Below are positions 13,640 through 22,255 of a stretch of 64,000 bases of DNA, piece by piece. Below the pieces are notes generated by a model. It was not told the origin of the DNA. It searched no databases and was given only the letters and a program-made list of their open reading frames with translations. Made by a program: the position numbers and the translations under genes. Positions within the stretch are counted from its first letter, which is position 1. Every line of letters begins with the position of its first letter. This DNA comes from a virus: positions 1 to 64,000 of IMG/VR virus record IMGVR_UViG_3300046007_012472; one strand, written 5' to 3'.

Positions 13640-14654
13640 AGAGATTTATTGAATTCCCTGAGCCAAAATATCCCAATCCAGCAAGAGAAGAATAAGGATT
13701 TGTTACCGCTGAAGGACCAACAAATCGTGTGGTTCTAGGAATTTCTATTGATGATGGTAATTTATCACATGATGTGTTCTCAAACCATCTCATAGAAGAA
13801 TTATCAAATAATGTCATTCTAACTTGACATTGACCAAAGGTTTGATTTTCATAACACGCAACTTTATTGTTATTTTGGTATATGCCACAAGCACCAATAA
13901 CAGCCGGTCCTGTTGCTGTTGTTATTGAATCAGTTCCTTTTCTTTCTTGCAATAATTCTACTCCAACCCTAAGTCCAAATGTTGCTTCTTGAGTGACTGG
14001 TTCTTCTACCGAAAGGTATTCACTTCCATCTTTGTTTGTGAAAACATCATTTACCGTATAAGTTTTATTGTTTAATTGTGTTCCAGTTATTTTTATTTTA
14101 TCTTTTGGATAAATTCCAAATTTAGTGAAAGATGAAGTTTTGTCTTTAGCCAATGCATTGATAATGATGTATTCTGGTTCGTCCTTTTGTGGAGAAAGAG
14201 ACAACCCAAACTGTGGCGGATTTGTGAAATAATTTGATTCATATCTGAGAATTCTTTTGTTCAGATTGTTGATTGTTACTGGGGAAGCAATAATAACATT
14301 TCCGACAAAATCCTCAAATTCATATGTTCCCCCCAAATTCGCATTTGATTCGGAACCATCCAAAGAATAAATTGCAGTGTTAATCGTGAATGTAAATCCA
14401 GCGGTTAAACCTGAAAAAAGTCCGTTTAACAATGAAATATCGGTATTATTCTGTGAATTCGAATAATCGATCAATACTTTTGTATAATCGGAAGAAAAAG
14501 AAAATGCAGGTATTGTGGAAAGATACTTATTCGTGTTCAATTCTTGAGTCAAATTTATAGTAAAATCCAATCCCAAAAAAATACCCACTCTTGTCGCCAC
14601 GATGTTTGGCGATGATGTTGAATTTTGAAGATAATATTTTTGAGTATAAAACAT
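13638..14654 (-). CDS. Probable virion structural protein
   Basis: 338 aa, beta-rich, Ser/Thr/Asn-rich, no signal peptide or membrane span. Features: hydrophilic N-terminus (MFYTQKYYLQNS), a central barrel-like region (KDKIKITGTQLNNKTYTVNDV, two strands), and a C-terminal section with three Cys (VIGACGIY, VACYENQ, GQCQVRM). It starts on the TAATG overlap with the preceding gene, so the two are translated together. The composition and pairing with a repeat-rich neighbour suggest a neck, head-decoration or fibre component; no family is recognised. Confidence 0.55.
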   Translation of the reverse strand: MFYTQKYYLQNSTSSPNIVATRVGIFLGLDFTINLTQELNTNKYLSTIPAFSFSSDYTKVLIDYSNSQNNTDISLLNGLFSGLTAGFTFTINTAIYSLDGSESNANLGGTYEFEDFVGNVIIASPVTINNLNKRILRYESNYFTNPPQFGLSLSPQKDEPEYIIINALAKDKTSSFTKFGIYPKDKIKITGTQLNNKTYTVNDVFTNKDGSEYLSVEEPVTQEATFGLRVGVELLQERKGTDSITTATGPAVIGACGIYQNNNKVACYENQTFGQCQVRMTLFDNSSMRWFENTSCDKLPSSIEIPRTTRFVGPSAVTNPYSSLAGLGYFGSGNSINL

Positions 14655-16093
14655 TAAACAAGAGTTATATTTAATATTGCTGCTGATGTTGTTGTCAATG
14701 TGGTAGTTATAAATGCTCTATCAAATAGCGTGGGCAATAAAGCTGATGTTCCCGGTTCCAGAACATAACAACCGTGTAAGAGTGCGGTCACATCTGCCGA
14801 AGCTGATGATATCCTGACATCAATTGTATCGCTTGTTGTTCCGGTTCTGCAACCAGTTCCTGATGTGACACAGGAAGAACCGAGAACATTTGATATATGA
14901 CTTGTCGATGTCAGATAAATTATTTCAGTTGATTTGTTCTGATACAAATAACCATTTGTGGCAAGTGAAGTTGCCAAAACATCAGTCCCGTATAGATTTT
15001 GCTTTAGAAGATTGAATATTGTATATGTTGAGTTTGTTCCTGTTATTGAATATACAAATACTTTGGGATTTGATGTCAAATTTGTTGATGACTTTGTTTT
15101 GACCGTATTTGTTCCATCGCCTATATTTTTGATCTGTTGAAGTAAAGTATTCGCTCCAGTGGCTCCACCCAGAATATCATAGACATATCGAAGCCATGTC
15201 GCAACAGTATGATACTTGGATGTTCCTGTTTCGGGAGCAACAAAGACTTTTTCAAAACTGTTAAGTAAAGATTCGTCTTGACTTTCTTTTCCATAAATTA
15301 TCAATGATTCTGGTGGAATTACATTTACGGGAGATTCATCATCAATCAACACTTCAGTATTTGCCGAGAGGGAAACTGTTCCTGATACCGGAATTGGTTC
15401 ACCATTTGCGGTTCCTTGAATTCTCAACACAGTTCCTGTCACATTTTGTACAGAGACATTTGACGACACATTCACTGTTGCGCTTATTCCAGCACCGACA
15501 ACATTTACATTCAATGCATCACCAGAAGCACCGATTGGTGTTCCACTTGGACCCATGATTCTTGCAAAAACATGGGTGGAACCTGCAGGACCATAAACTT
15601 GTATGCTATCTGTTAGGTTGCTTAGATTCCATGATTTACCAAGAGATCCGGTAACTTGAACTCTGTCTACATCCCAATTTAGTACCTTTCCTCCGGTAAC
15701 AGTGACAGTTCCGGTAATTCCTACGCTTGATCCCAGAATAACACTTCCGGTGACGGCAACGGCAGGTGCCCCAGTGACACCATACACAAAGGTTCTTATG
15801 CCGCCGGTGACATGAACTGGAGAACCGGCAGTGTTAGCCACATTGAATGAGCCTAAGCCATATACAGAACCAGTAATAGTAACGGTTGAAAGGCTACCAG
15901 TCAATCCATACACTTGCACTGGCATTGGAGATGTACTGGTAACTCTATTTACAGTTAGTTCATTTCCCCAAGCAACTTTCATCACTTGAGCATGGGCTGT
16001 AACTCCAGAGTTTGAAAAAATATCAGTTCCGATTATTGCTTGGTTTCCGTCATCTACTGCTACTGGTAAATTATTATCGTTATCGACTGCCAT
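14654..16093 (-). CDS. Repeat-rich beta-structured virion protein
   Basis: 479 aa from ATG 16093 with GGAG before it; a TTG at 16105 is less likely. Residues 60-260 are a run of short strands around V-T-G-S / V-x-G-x-V units (VTITGSVYG, AVAVTGSVILG, GITGTVTVTGG), typical of phage fibre or beta-helix proteins. The C-terminal 120 residues form a more ordinary domain ending in a hydrophobic ITTTLTTTSAAILNITLV strand pair. It is likely a decoration or fibre protein. It heads a two-gene minus-strand operon divergent from gp33. Confidence 0.6.
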   Translation of the reverse strand: MAVDNDNNLPVAVDDGNQAIIGTDIFSNSGVTAHAQVMKVAWGNELTVNRVTSTSPMPVQVYGLTGSLSTVTITGSVYGLGSFNVANTAGSPVHVTGGIRTFVYGVTGAPAVAVTGSVILGSSVGITGTVTVTGGKVLNWDVDRVQVTGSLGKSWNLSNLTDSIQVYGPAGSTHVFARIMGPSGTPIGASGDALNVNVVGAGISATVNVSSNVSVQNVTGTVLRIQGTANGEPIPVSGTVSLSANTEVLIDDESPVNVIPPESLIIYGKESQDESLLNSFEKVFVAPETGTSKYHTVATWLRYVYDILGGATGANTLLQQIKNIGDGTNTVKTKSSTNLTSNPKVFVYSITGTNSTYTIFNLLKQNLYGTDVLATSLATNGYLYQNKSTEIIYLTSTSHISNVLGSSCVTSGTGCRTGTTSDTIDVRISSASADVTALLHGCYVLEPGTSALLPTLFDRAFITTTLTTTSAAILNITLV

Positions 16094-16147
16094 TAGTTTC
16101 TCCAAAAAAATTGGGAATCATACCTATATATTCCAGTAAGTTTATGG

Positions 16148-16153
16148 TATAAT
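16148..16153 (+). promoter_or_regulatory. Extended -10 element (TGG-TATAAT) before gp33
   Basis: TATGGTATAAT matches the extended -10 shared by the other early promoters here; the -35 region (TATATT) is weak. The start would fall near 16160, at the ATG I chose for gp33. Confidence 0.5.
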
Positions 16154-16160
16154 GATGGCT

Positions 16161-16382
16161 ATGATATTAGACTTAAAGAACAAATTTTCTCGTAGCGTAG
16201 AGCTTTATGTCGAAAAATGGAATGTGTCCTATATGGACGCAGTAATAACATTATGCGAACAGTATAATGTCGAACCAGAAGCGGTAGTAAAGCATCTTTC
16301 GAAGCCAATATTGGAAAAAATAAAAGTAGAAGGTCAAACTCTTAATTTCTTGCCAAAAACAAAAATTAAGTTGCCCTTTTGA
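16161..16382 (+). CDS. 33: Late-transcription co-activator, gp33-like
   Basis: 73 aa from ATG 16161; ATG 16152 overlaps the -10 box, so I prefer the later start. The pattern FSRSVELYVEKWNVSYMDAV, then ITLCEQYNVEPEAV, KHLSKPILEKIKVE and LNFLPK agrees with gp33 of T4-like cyanophages. T4 gp33 bridges RNA polymerase and the gp45 clamp and, with gp55, directs late transcription. In T4, genes 33, 59 and 32 are neighbours, and here gp33 lies directly before gp32, which supports the call. No gp55 is in the window. Confidence 0.75.
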   Translation: MILDLKNKFSRSVELYVEKWNVSYMDAVITLCEQYNVEPEAVVKHLSKPILEKIKVEGQTLNFLPKTKIKLPF

Positions 16383-16383
16383 C

Positions 16384-16411
16384 TTGCATTCCACTTCCAG
16401 TGTGGTACAAT
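16384..16411 (+). promoter_or_regulatory. Sigma70-like promoter of gp32
   Basis: TTGCAT (16384-16389), 16 bases, TACAAT (16406-16411), with GTGG before the -10. It begins right behind the gp33 stop and drives gp32 with a roughly 40-base leader. Confidence 0.8.
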
Positions 16412-16426
16412 ACAACCAACAAAAGG

Positions 16427-16452
16427 CCCGGGTAGTTCCCGGGGAAAGGAAC
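16427..16452 (+). promoter_or_regulatory. gp32 leader hairpin / possible pseudoknot
   Basis: CCCGGG (16427-16432), loop TAGTT, CCCGGG (16438-16443) forms a hairpin. GTTCC (16435-16439) can instead pair with GGAAC (16448-16452), which contains the SD (AAAGGAA) of gp32. T4 gp32 represses its own translation through a leader pseudoknot; this element is in the same place and could do the same. Confidence 0.5.
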
Positions 16453-16456
16453 CATT

Positions 16457-17353
16457 ATGTCATTTAGCGATTTTAAGAAGCGTAGCAAGTCTAGCATCGA
16501 CACCCTTGCCAAGAAGCTCCAAGAGGATCTTGGAACCAAGAAGGATTACAAGGATGATCGTTTCTGGCGACCGGAACTGGACAAGACAGGTAGCGGATAT
16601 GCAGTTATTCGCTTCCTGCCAGCCGGAAACAATGAGGACATTCCGTGGGCTAAAACCTACACCCATGCATTCAAGGGTAAGGGTGGTTGGTACATCGAGA
16701 ATTGTCCTACGGCAATTGGTCAGAAGTGTCCGATCTGTGAGATGAACAACGAGCTTTGGAATTCTGGCATCGAGAGCGACAAGAACATCGCCCGCGACCG
16801 TAAGCGTAAGCTTTCGTACATTTCAAACATTGTTGTTATTTCAGATCCGGCAAATCCTCAGAACGACGGCAAAGTTTTCCTGTTCAAGTATGGAAAGAAG
16901 ATCTTTGACAAGATCCAAGAGGCAATGGTTCCCGATTTCAAGGATGAAAAGGCTGTAAATCCATTTGATCCTTGGGGGGGTTCTAACTTCCGTATGAAGA
17001 TTCGTAATGTTGCTGGATATACTAATTACGACAAGTCCGAGTTTGATTCGGCATCTGCTCTCTTCGAAGGTGATGACAAAAAGCTTGAGGCTGTTTGGAA
17101 CAAGCTTTATTCTCTCAAGGAGTTCACTGATCCCTCAAACTTCAAGGCTTATGAGGTTCTTTCCAAGAAGGCTAAGGATGTCATTGGAAGCGATATCCGC
17201 GAGACTTCGACGGATGACCGTACTGTGGAGGACGAGGAGCTTGAGCAGGCTCCACGGGCCTCTGGGGGCCCCAAGAAGAAGGCTGATAAGACTCCCGAGC
17301 CGGAGGAGGAGATGGATTCCATGTCTTACTTCGAGAAGTTGGCTAACGAATAA
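16457..17353 (+). CDS. 32: Single-stranded DNA-binding protein gp32
   Basis: 298 aa, T4 length. N-terminal basic cooperativity segment (KKRSKSSIDTLAKKLQ), then the OB-fold core with the zinc site H70, C83, C91, C94 (T4: H64, C77, C87, C90). An acidic, flexible tail (EPEEEMDSMSYFEKLANE) recruits replication partners. It coats ssDNA during replication, recombination and repair and works with the gp43, gp41/gp61 and UvsX proteins also encoded here. It has its own promoter and a leader that may allow self-repression. The stop is directly adjacent to the stop of the convergent gene, with no spacer. Confidence 0.95.
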   Translation: MSFSDFKKRSKSSIDTLAKKLQEDLGTKKDYKDDRFWRPELDKTGSGYAVIRFLPAGNNEDIPWAKTYTHAFKGKGGWYIENCPTAIGQKCPICEMNNELWNSGIESDKNIARDRKRKLSYISNIVVISDPANPQNDGKVFLFKYGKKIFDKIQEAMVPDFKDEKAVNPFDPWGGSNFRMKIRNVAGYTNYDKSEFDSASALFEGDDKKLEAVWNKLYSLKEFTDPSNFKAYEVLSKKAKDVIGSDIRETSTDDRTVEDEELEQAPRASGGPKKKADKTPEPEEEMDSMSYFEKLANE

Positions 17354-18679
17354 TTAGCCAACAAATCCCTGTCTCCAAATAGGCAACATGACCGCCGCCA
17401 TGATCGTTTGATCAATGGTGGCCATGTTGTTTATAACGACAGAACTTCCACCACCATATGAAGATGATTTTCCAGAATTTGCTGCTTGGGACTGTACTTG
17501 CATGGGTGGCGGCTCTTTTAATTTTTCTTGGGTCGGCAATGATTTGAATGTGGAGATATAGATGTTATCTCTCATTTTTTCAATTGATCTGGAGTTTTCT
17601 TTGTTTTCATTCAATGGACTGGGTAACATCTGCAACAAAGGATAATTTGGAGTTGATATGGGTTCAGAATTTGCTTTTAATTGACTGAAATTAGTAAAAC
17701 TTTGTGGTTTTATCGTATCTGAAAATAAATTTGCACTTGAAACTCTGGGAATATCCAGTTTGGGAGAAAATGATTGATTTAACTCTTCTGTTGAATTGTT
17801 TGATGTTGGTGATATATTAAATTGTGTTTGTTCTTTATTGTTTGTTTTATTTTCAAAATTCTGGCGAAGATCCGAAAAATATTGATTTGTTTCTTGATTT
17901 TTTTGTGGATTCTTTATACTTAAAGAAGAATTGTAATTTTCAACTTTATTTTGTTTTATATTTGGTATATTTGATTTTGGTGTTATTTCTCTTGTTATTT
18001 CATTATTTTTAGAGAAATCTGTTTTTGTTGAATCATATACTTTAGATAACTTAAAACTTAATTTTTCATCAGAGACATTATCTACGGTGGAATTTGGTTT
18101 AAGATTGCCTTGACTCGTCAATTCTTTTATGGAAGTATTTGGTTTTGAATTGATCTGTGCCGTCGATTCCTTTATCGAAGTATTTGGTTTTGCGTTGATC
18201 TGGGTTGGCAATTCTTTTATGGAAGTATTTGGTTTTGAATTGACTGGACTAGTCAATTCTTTTATGGAAGTATTTGGTTTTGAATTGGTCTGAGTTGGCA
18301 ATTCTTTGATCATCGATTCATTTGGTTTTGGAAATATTGTGGATTTATTTGGTGTATTTTCATACGCATATTTTTTTGCGTATGAAAATTGTTTTGCTTC
18401 TCTGACTTTTTGTTTTACAATTTCATTTGGTTTTGGTGCAGTCAGATTTATTGGAGCAATAGGATTTTTCGTAAATTTCTCTGTTTCATTGTAATAATTT
18501 TTCCAAAATTCACTTATCATCTGAGAGTTTGAATTTCCATCTATTGCAGGCATTGCCTTTTTATCATTTTTATTGTTACTTTTTATGATATTTGGGTTTT
18601 TCCCCATTTTTGGGGGGAATTTAGACTTTGATGGTTTTATTTCCTTTGTAGTGAAGGAATATTGTATTTTTTCTGGCAT
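17354..18679 (-). CDS. Disordered repeat protein, last gene of tail cluster
   Basis: 441 aa, Lys/Asn/Ser/Pro-rich, mostly disordered. Residues about 122-195 carry five 15-residue repeats of the type KPNTSIKELTSPVNS. The C-terminus is different: SSYGGGSSVVINNMATID then TIMAAVMLPIWRQGF, a hydrophobic end like the tail end of tape-measure or hub proteins. It follows the gp26/gp51-like genes, where a tail gene is expected. A shortened tape-measure or hub-scaffold role is possible but unproven. Repeat number could vary between relatives. Confidence 0.6.
   Translation of the reverse strand: MPEKIQYSFTTKEIKPSKSKFPPKMGKNPNIIKSNNKNDKKAMPAIDGNSNSQMISEFWKNYYNETEKFTKNPIAPINLTAPKPNEIVKQKVREAKQFSYAKKYAYENTPNKSTIFPKPNESMIKELPTQTNSKPNTSIKELTSPVNSKPNTSIKELPTQINAKPNTSIKESTAQINSKPNTSIKELTSQGNLKPNSTVDNVSDEKLSFKLSKVYDSTKTDFSKNNEITREITPKSNIPNIKQNKVENYNSSLSIKNPQKNQETNQYFSDLRQNFENKTNNKEQTQFNISPTSNNSTEELNQSFSPKLDIPRVSSANLFSDTIKPQSFTNFSQLKANSEPISTPNYPLLQMLPSPLNENKENSRSIEKMRDNIYISTFKSLPTQEKLKEPPPMQVQSQAANSGKSSSYGGGSSVVINNMATIDQTIMAAVMLPIWRQGFVG
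18090..18315 (-). repeat. Tandem 45-bp repeats inside coding sequence
   Basis: Five units of 45 bp, starting near 18121, 18166, 18211, 18256 and 18301 (AATTCTTTTATGGAAGTATT-like cores), encode the 15-aa repeat. They are in frame, so copy-number change would keep the gene open. Confidence 0.8.
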
Positions 18680-18682
18680 TTT

Positions 18683-18817
18683 TTATCTCTCATTCTTCTT
18701 TTTTTCTTCTTCCAAATGTTGCCTCAGTTGCACGACATATACTTCTCTTTCCCAAGGGATCATGCTTTCTATATCAGCCAACGACCAGTTGTAGATTTGA
18801 ACCAATAAAAAGTTCAA
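18683..18817 (-). CDS. Small baseplate-hub assembly protein (gp51-like)
   Basis: About 45 aa, with no ATG at the expected place. The frame reads KLNFLLVQIYNWSLADIESM then IPWEREVYVVQLRQHLEEE up to TAA 18683-18685. The N-F-L-L, W-S-L-x-D-I-E and P-W-E-R-E-x-Y-V pattern is typical of the tiny protein after gp26 in T4-like phages (gp51-like). I give the TTG at 18817 as start. The frame is open further upstream, overlapping the gp26 stop, so an ATT/ATA start near 18840-18855 is possible. The low-expression start fits a catalytic assembly factor. Confidence 0.65.
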   Translation of the reverse strand: MNFLLVQIYNWSLADIESMIPWEREVYVVQLRQHLEEEKKKNER

Positions 18818-18837
18818 TTTGTAAAAATCACTAACAC

Positions 18838-19548
18838 TTATGTGGCTGAGGCAAATGCGAAAAAACTGTCTATTCCATATATTTCCAATTGTCTTTCCAG
18901 ACCATCTTTAGTTTTGTATGTTATCGTTTTTCTGAGTCTTGGGGTGGTTTGAAGATAATCTAAAAATTTATTGAGCTGTAGTGATGTCATGTTATCATAA
19001 AAATCACTCAATTCCTCATCAGTCAATTCGTTCTTTTTTACACTGTTATCTTTTGTTTGCAATTCGGCAAAACAAAGTTTAAACTGCTTCTTTGCTTCAT
19101 CATCTTCCTCTTCCTCACACAGATATTTGAGTGTTGGATATTTCATGACCAAAACCATATCATCCGATAGTTTTATTTTTATTTCCGAATTGTCTTGTTT
19201 CGGTAAATCAAAACTTTCAAGGTTTATTTTTGAGGTCACTGTTTCTTGTGTTTCTGGACAACGAATATAGAATGTTGCATTTTCACCTATAGACTTTGCT
19301 CTTACAGCAAGAAAAGCCCGCTCTGCGTCTGCTATCGGCAAATTTTCCGGGTTTGGAATGTCATAAAAGCAGTTTTTTATGATCGTGACCAATGCATATC
19401 CCATTTCCTTTATAGATCCTGTTTGTTGGGCAATAAGAAGAATTTTTTCTTCCCTGACTGTCATTGGTCTAAATTTGTGTTTTTTCTTTGTTATCGGCAA
19501 GAATACATCATAAGTCGGAAGAGCATTTTTCAATAAATCAGAAATCAT
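18838..19548 (-). CDS. 26: Baseplate hub protein gp26-like
   Basis: 236 aa. The N-terminus with YDVFLPITKKKHKFRPMTV then REEKILLIAQQTG and IIKNCF is the conserved start of the T4 baseplate hub family (gp26; about 208 aa in T4). The middle carries beta-rich SKINLESFDLP, and the C-terminal half is acidic and helical. In T4, gp26 is part of the central hub under the tail needle. SD-like AAAGG lies before the ATG. It lies downstream of gp4 and the tube-like gene on the same strand. Confidence 0.8.
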   Translation of the reverse strand: MISDLLKNALPTYDVFLPITKKKHKFRPMTVREEKILLIAQQTGSIKEMGYALVTIIKNCFYDIPNPENLPIADAERAFLAVRAKSIGENATFYIRCPETQETVTSKINLESFDLPKQDNSEIKIKLSDDMVLVMKYPTLKYLCEEEEDDEAKKQFKLCFAELQTKDNSVKKNELTDEELSDFYDNMTSLQLNKFLDYLQTTPRLRKTITYKTKDGLERQLEIYGIDSFFAFASAT

Positions 19549-19569
19549 ATATTACCTTTCATTTTAAGT

Positions 19570-20133
19570 TTAATTTGAGTCATTTCCCATTGAAGATACC
19601 ACAAACGACATTGTTAATGTTTGTGGATCTGGTTTTCCAGATTCGAATCTCAGGGGAAGAATTTTTTCTAGAAAACAATTGTTATAATTGTAAGTTCTAA
19701 CAGGATCATCATTCACTCTGTTATACGCTGTAATTCGGATTCTAACCCCAGGAGCATTTCCTGTTCTTATGGCAGAAAAACTGCCTGCGTCAGCCGGAAT
19801 CGTGCCGCCATAAAAAAACGAACCACCGTTATTCATAAAAAAGAAAGCTCTTGTGTATTCATTGATAAATTTAAACAATTCACCATCAATTTTTTCCGGA
19901 ACAAGTAGTTGAATAACAATACTTTCTCTGAATTTTACGCCAATCGGCATTTTGAAAAACGGGTTCCCTTGCCAATAATTTATGTCCAAAAATTCATAAC
20001 TTGGACCAGGCAAATCAACAGCAATTACATTTTCGTCGAACACATAATTTCCTATTGCAACGGTATATCTTGAGCTGTCTTGGACACCTTCTGTGGCTAT
20101 AAAAGTTTTTAACATGTCTATGGATTGGCTCAT
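19570..20133 (-). CDS. Tail-tube-fold baseplate protein
   Basis: 187 aa from ATG 20133, which overlaps the gp4 stop (ATGA); a longer start at 20175 would overlap gp4 by 46 bases. The layout DSSRYTVAIGNYVFDENVI, YWQGNPFFKMP, RESIVIQLLVPE and RIRITAYNRV fits the strand order of T4 tube proteins (gp19 and its baseplate relatives gp48/gp54). It probably forms a ring at the tube/baseplate junction. I cannot tell which T4 protein it replaces. Confidence 0.5.
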   Translation of the reverse strand: MSQSIDMLKTFIATEGVQDSSRYTVAIGNYVFDENVIAVDLPGPSYEFLDINYWQGNPFFKMPIGVKFRESIVIQLLVPEKIDGELFKFINEYTRAFFFMNNGGSFFYGGTIPADAGSFSAIRTGNAPGVRIRITAYNRVNDDPVRTYNYNNCFLEKILPLRFESGKPDPQTLTMSFVVSSMGNDSN

Positions 20134-20558
20134 TTTATGTGTAGATCCTCTTCCGTGAGAATTTTGAATTGCCACCCATTTTTATCGCATAATATTCTTG
20201 CGGATTCCCACTTAGAATTATTTATCAAATAAGTAGCCATCTCAGAAACAAAGCTTTTCTTTTTTTTGTTTTCTGGGGGTTTAGTTTGTTTTTTTGGTTT
20301 TATCTCCACAACATAAGTCTTTATTTCACCGTTTTCATTGGCTTCAAAAAGAAAATCGGGGTAATACATACAGGGTTTCTTTTTTACGGGGCAATAATAT
20401 GGAACCCTCAACTCTTCGCTGCACCATCTTATAATTGAGTCGTTTTCGTCCAGGTATTTGCAAAATTTTCTTTCCCATAATGATCTGCATATTATCTTTA
20501 GGTAATCGCCTACATATTTTGATGGATTTTTTGGTAAAAAAGAAGTTTTGTAGGGCAT
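20130..20558 (-). CDS. 4: Head-completion protein gp4
   Basis: 142 aa. WERKFCKYLDEND, IIRWCSEELRVPYYCP, then YPDFLFE and YVVEIKPKKQ match T4 gp4 (gp50), a nuclease-fold protein. The E of WER, D of YPDF and E-x-K of EIKPK are the expected PD-(D/E)xK-like residues. In T4 it is needed for the head to join the tail. It starts ten bases from the divergent gp48-like gene. Length agrees with T4 gp4 (150 aa). Confidence 0.85.
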   Translation of the reverse strand: MPYKTSFLPKNPSKYVGDYLKIICRSLWERKFCKYLDENDSIIRWCSEELRVPYYCPVKKKPCMYYPDFLFEANENGEIKTYVVEIKPKKQTKPPENKKKKSFVSEMATYLINNSKWESARILCDKNGWQFKILTEEDLHIK

Positions 20559-20568
20559 AGGAGTTAAA

Positions 20569-21360
20569 ATGGGACAAGTATTTAGAATTCCAGGATCTTT
20601 AGGAAAATTATCTACGACTGCAACTCCATTGTATTTGCAATTATTTAGGAAAGAAACATCTGTATTGAAAAAATGGAGAAATATAACAAATGCTGATGTT
20701 ATAGATGGCGATTCTTACATACTTCCGCCACCAAAGATAGGAATGGGACTCGGAACGCACAGTGAAAACATGGATGAAGTTCAGTTTTGGCAGGTTTCTT
20801 CGGTAGGTGACAAAGCAAGAATGATTCTTGGTGATACTGTTTTTTATGGTGTTAGTAGGGTTATAGAGGGGTTTCAGCAAAGTGCAAGCGGTTTGGCAAA
20901 TTACGAATATTTGATTGGAAAATCAAGTATACCGAAAGACTTGACAGCGTTGCAATTCAAAGGAACAAGAAAAAGAGCATATAACTTCTCTTTTGAATTG
21001 TTTGCGGCGCAACAAACAGATTACTTTGACATAGCACAATGGGTAAGAACTATGCACATAGCCTCCATGATAAAATCGGAAGGTGGTGGGGATAGTTTAA
21101 CATTATACACACCATCGGTATTTACATTTTCAATACATGCCGGAAGTGAAAATGGGAATGTCGGAGGCGATGTCACAAATAATTGGTTTTTTTCACCAAA
21201 ACCATGCATGATGATTGGTTTCAACTCATCGGCTGTCGATTATCAAGCAATAGATGGAACCTATTCAACTCCTGCTAGAGTGGCTGTAAATATGATTTTA
21301 GCTGAGATTGAGCCGGTGGTGTTTAGTAGTGGTGTTAAATCTGTTTTTGAGGTAACATAA
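20569..21360 (+). CDS. Baseplate tail-tube cap/initiator protein (gp48/gp54-like)
   Basis: 263 aa. The C-terminal two thirds carry LQFKGTRKRAYNFSFELFA, then WVRTMHIASMIKSEGG, LYTPSVFTFSI, NWFFSPKPCMMIGFN and VAVNMILAEIEPV, the pattern of T4-like gp48/gp54 proteins that sit on the baseplate and nucleate tail-tube polymerisation. In T4 these proteins are about 320-365 aa; this one is shorter. It begins the plus-strand baseplate operon running to 33239, with three to four bases between genes. Confidence 0.6.
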   Translation: MGQVFRIPGSLGKLSTTATPLYLQLFRKETSVLKKWRNITNADVIDGDSYILPPPKIGMGLGTHSENMDEVQFWQVSSVGDKARMILGDTVFYGVSRVIEGFQQSASGLANYEYLIGKSSIPKDLTALQFKGTRKRAYNFSFELFAAQQTDYFDIAQWVRTMHIASMIKSEGGGDSLTLYTPSVFTFSIHAGSENGNVGGDVTNNWFFSPKPCMMIGFNSSAVDYQAIDGTYSTPARVAVNMILAEIEPVVFSSGVKSVFEVT

Positions 21361-21363
21361 AAG

Positions 21364-22254
21364 ATGAAATATTTCACTTCATTTCCTTCCACCAAATATC
21401 TGGCCCCGAATAAACAAACCGTTGAAATGGTAAATATTTTTGATCGTCCAGAAATAAAAACAAGTGATCTTGAAAGTTATAATGCAGATAGCGATCAATA
21501 TTTTGTGCAAGACACAAAAACCCCAGAAGAAATGAGCAATGAAATATATGGAGACAGGAACTATTTTTGGGTTATTCTGGTTTCAAATAAAATAATTGAC
21601 TTTTATAGGGAATGGCCTGTTTCCAGTTATGAACTGTCAAGAGAACTTTATGAAACAAATGCGACTTATACATTTTATACTTTATACAACATGGAAATAA
21701 AAAAGAATGATATAATTGTCAAAGCAAATAATACATCATCAATGTTTGATGATGGAAACTATGGAGTTGTTTTGGATTCAAATAAATTTTTGAGATCTTT
21801 TGATGTTCAGATGATTGCCGGGGACTTGAAAGAAGGCGATGAATATTATGTTCTGAGACCAATAGGTAAGAAATATTCTATAATATCAACTTCCACTGAA
21901 AATGAAACTCAAATTCTGAAAAAACGATCATTAAAATTAGAATCTGGAGTTGAATTTTTGAAAGCAGATGACAACACAAGAGAAAACATATTTGTCTCTC
22001 CATATCAGTCACTGGAAGATTCGTCATTGATATCAGATCAAATATCAAATTTAAACAGTGAATCTGGGATAAAAACCATACTGTATAACTATATTAACAA
22101 CACCCTGTCTCCATCCGTAACTGTCGTTACATTCATGGAACAAAAACAAAGACAGTGGGTTTCTTCCAGGGTGATAAAGGCTGTTCCGAATAATCTACTG
22201 GGACAATTTACCAATGCTTACAATTCATCCGTAGAAAGGCTAGTGAATCAATAA
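21364..22254 (+). CDS. 53: Baseplate wedge protein gp53
   Basis: 296 aa. The N-terminus KYFTSFPSTKYLA, then IYGDRNYFWVILVSNKIIDFY and WPVSSYELSREL, is the conserved gp53 signature (F-P, YGD-x-x-YFW-x-I-L-x-x-N, W-P-x-S). In T4, gp53 clamps neighbouring wedges together in the baseplate. T4 gp53 is 196 aa; the extra 100 residues here are the acidic central region (about 120-230). It is preceded by the gp48-like gene and followed one base later by the hub gene. Confidence 0.85.
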   Translation: MKYFTSFPSTKYLAPNKQTVEMVNIFDRPEIKTSDLESYNADSDQYFVQDTKTPEEMSNEIYGDRNYFWVILVSNKIIDFYREWPVSSYELSRELYETNATYTFYTLYNMEIKKNDIIVKANNTSSMFDDGNYGVVLDSNKFLRSFDVQMIAGDLKEGDEYYVLRPIGKKYSIISTSTENETQILKKRSLKLESGVEFLKADDNTRENIFVSPYQSLEDSSLISDQISNLNSESGIKTILYNYINNTLSPSVTVVTFMEQKQRQWVSSRVIKAVPNNLLGQFTNAYNSSVERLVNQ

Positions 22255-22255
22255 A

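Noticed and set aside
13582-13737. 51-codon frame three bases after a TATAAATA box
   Set aside because: It runs through the strong terminator hairpin and the end of the convergent gene, has no SD, and its protein looks like translated hairpin sequence.
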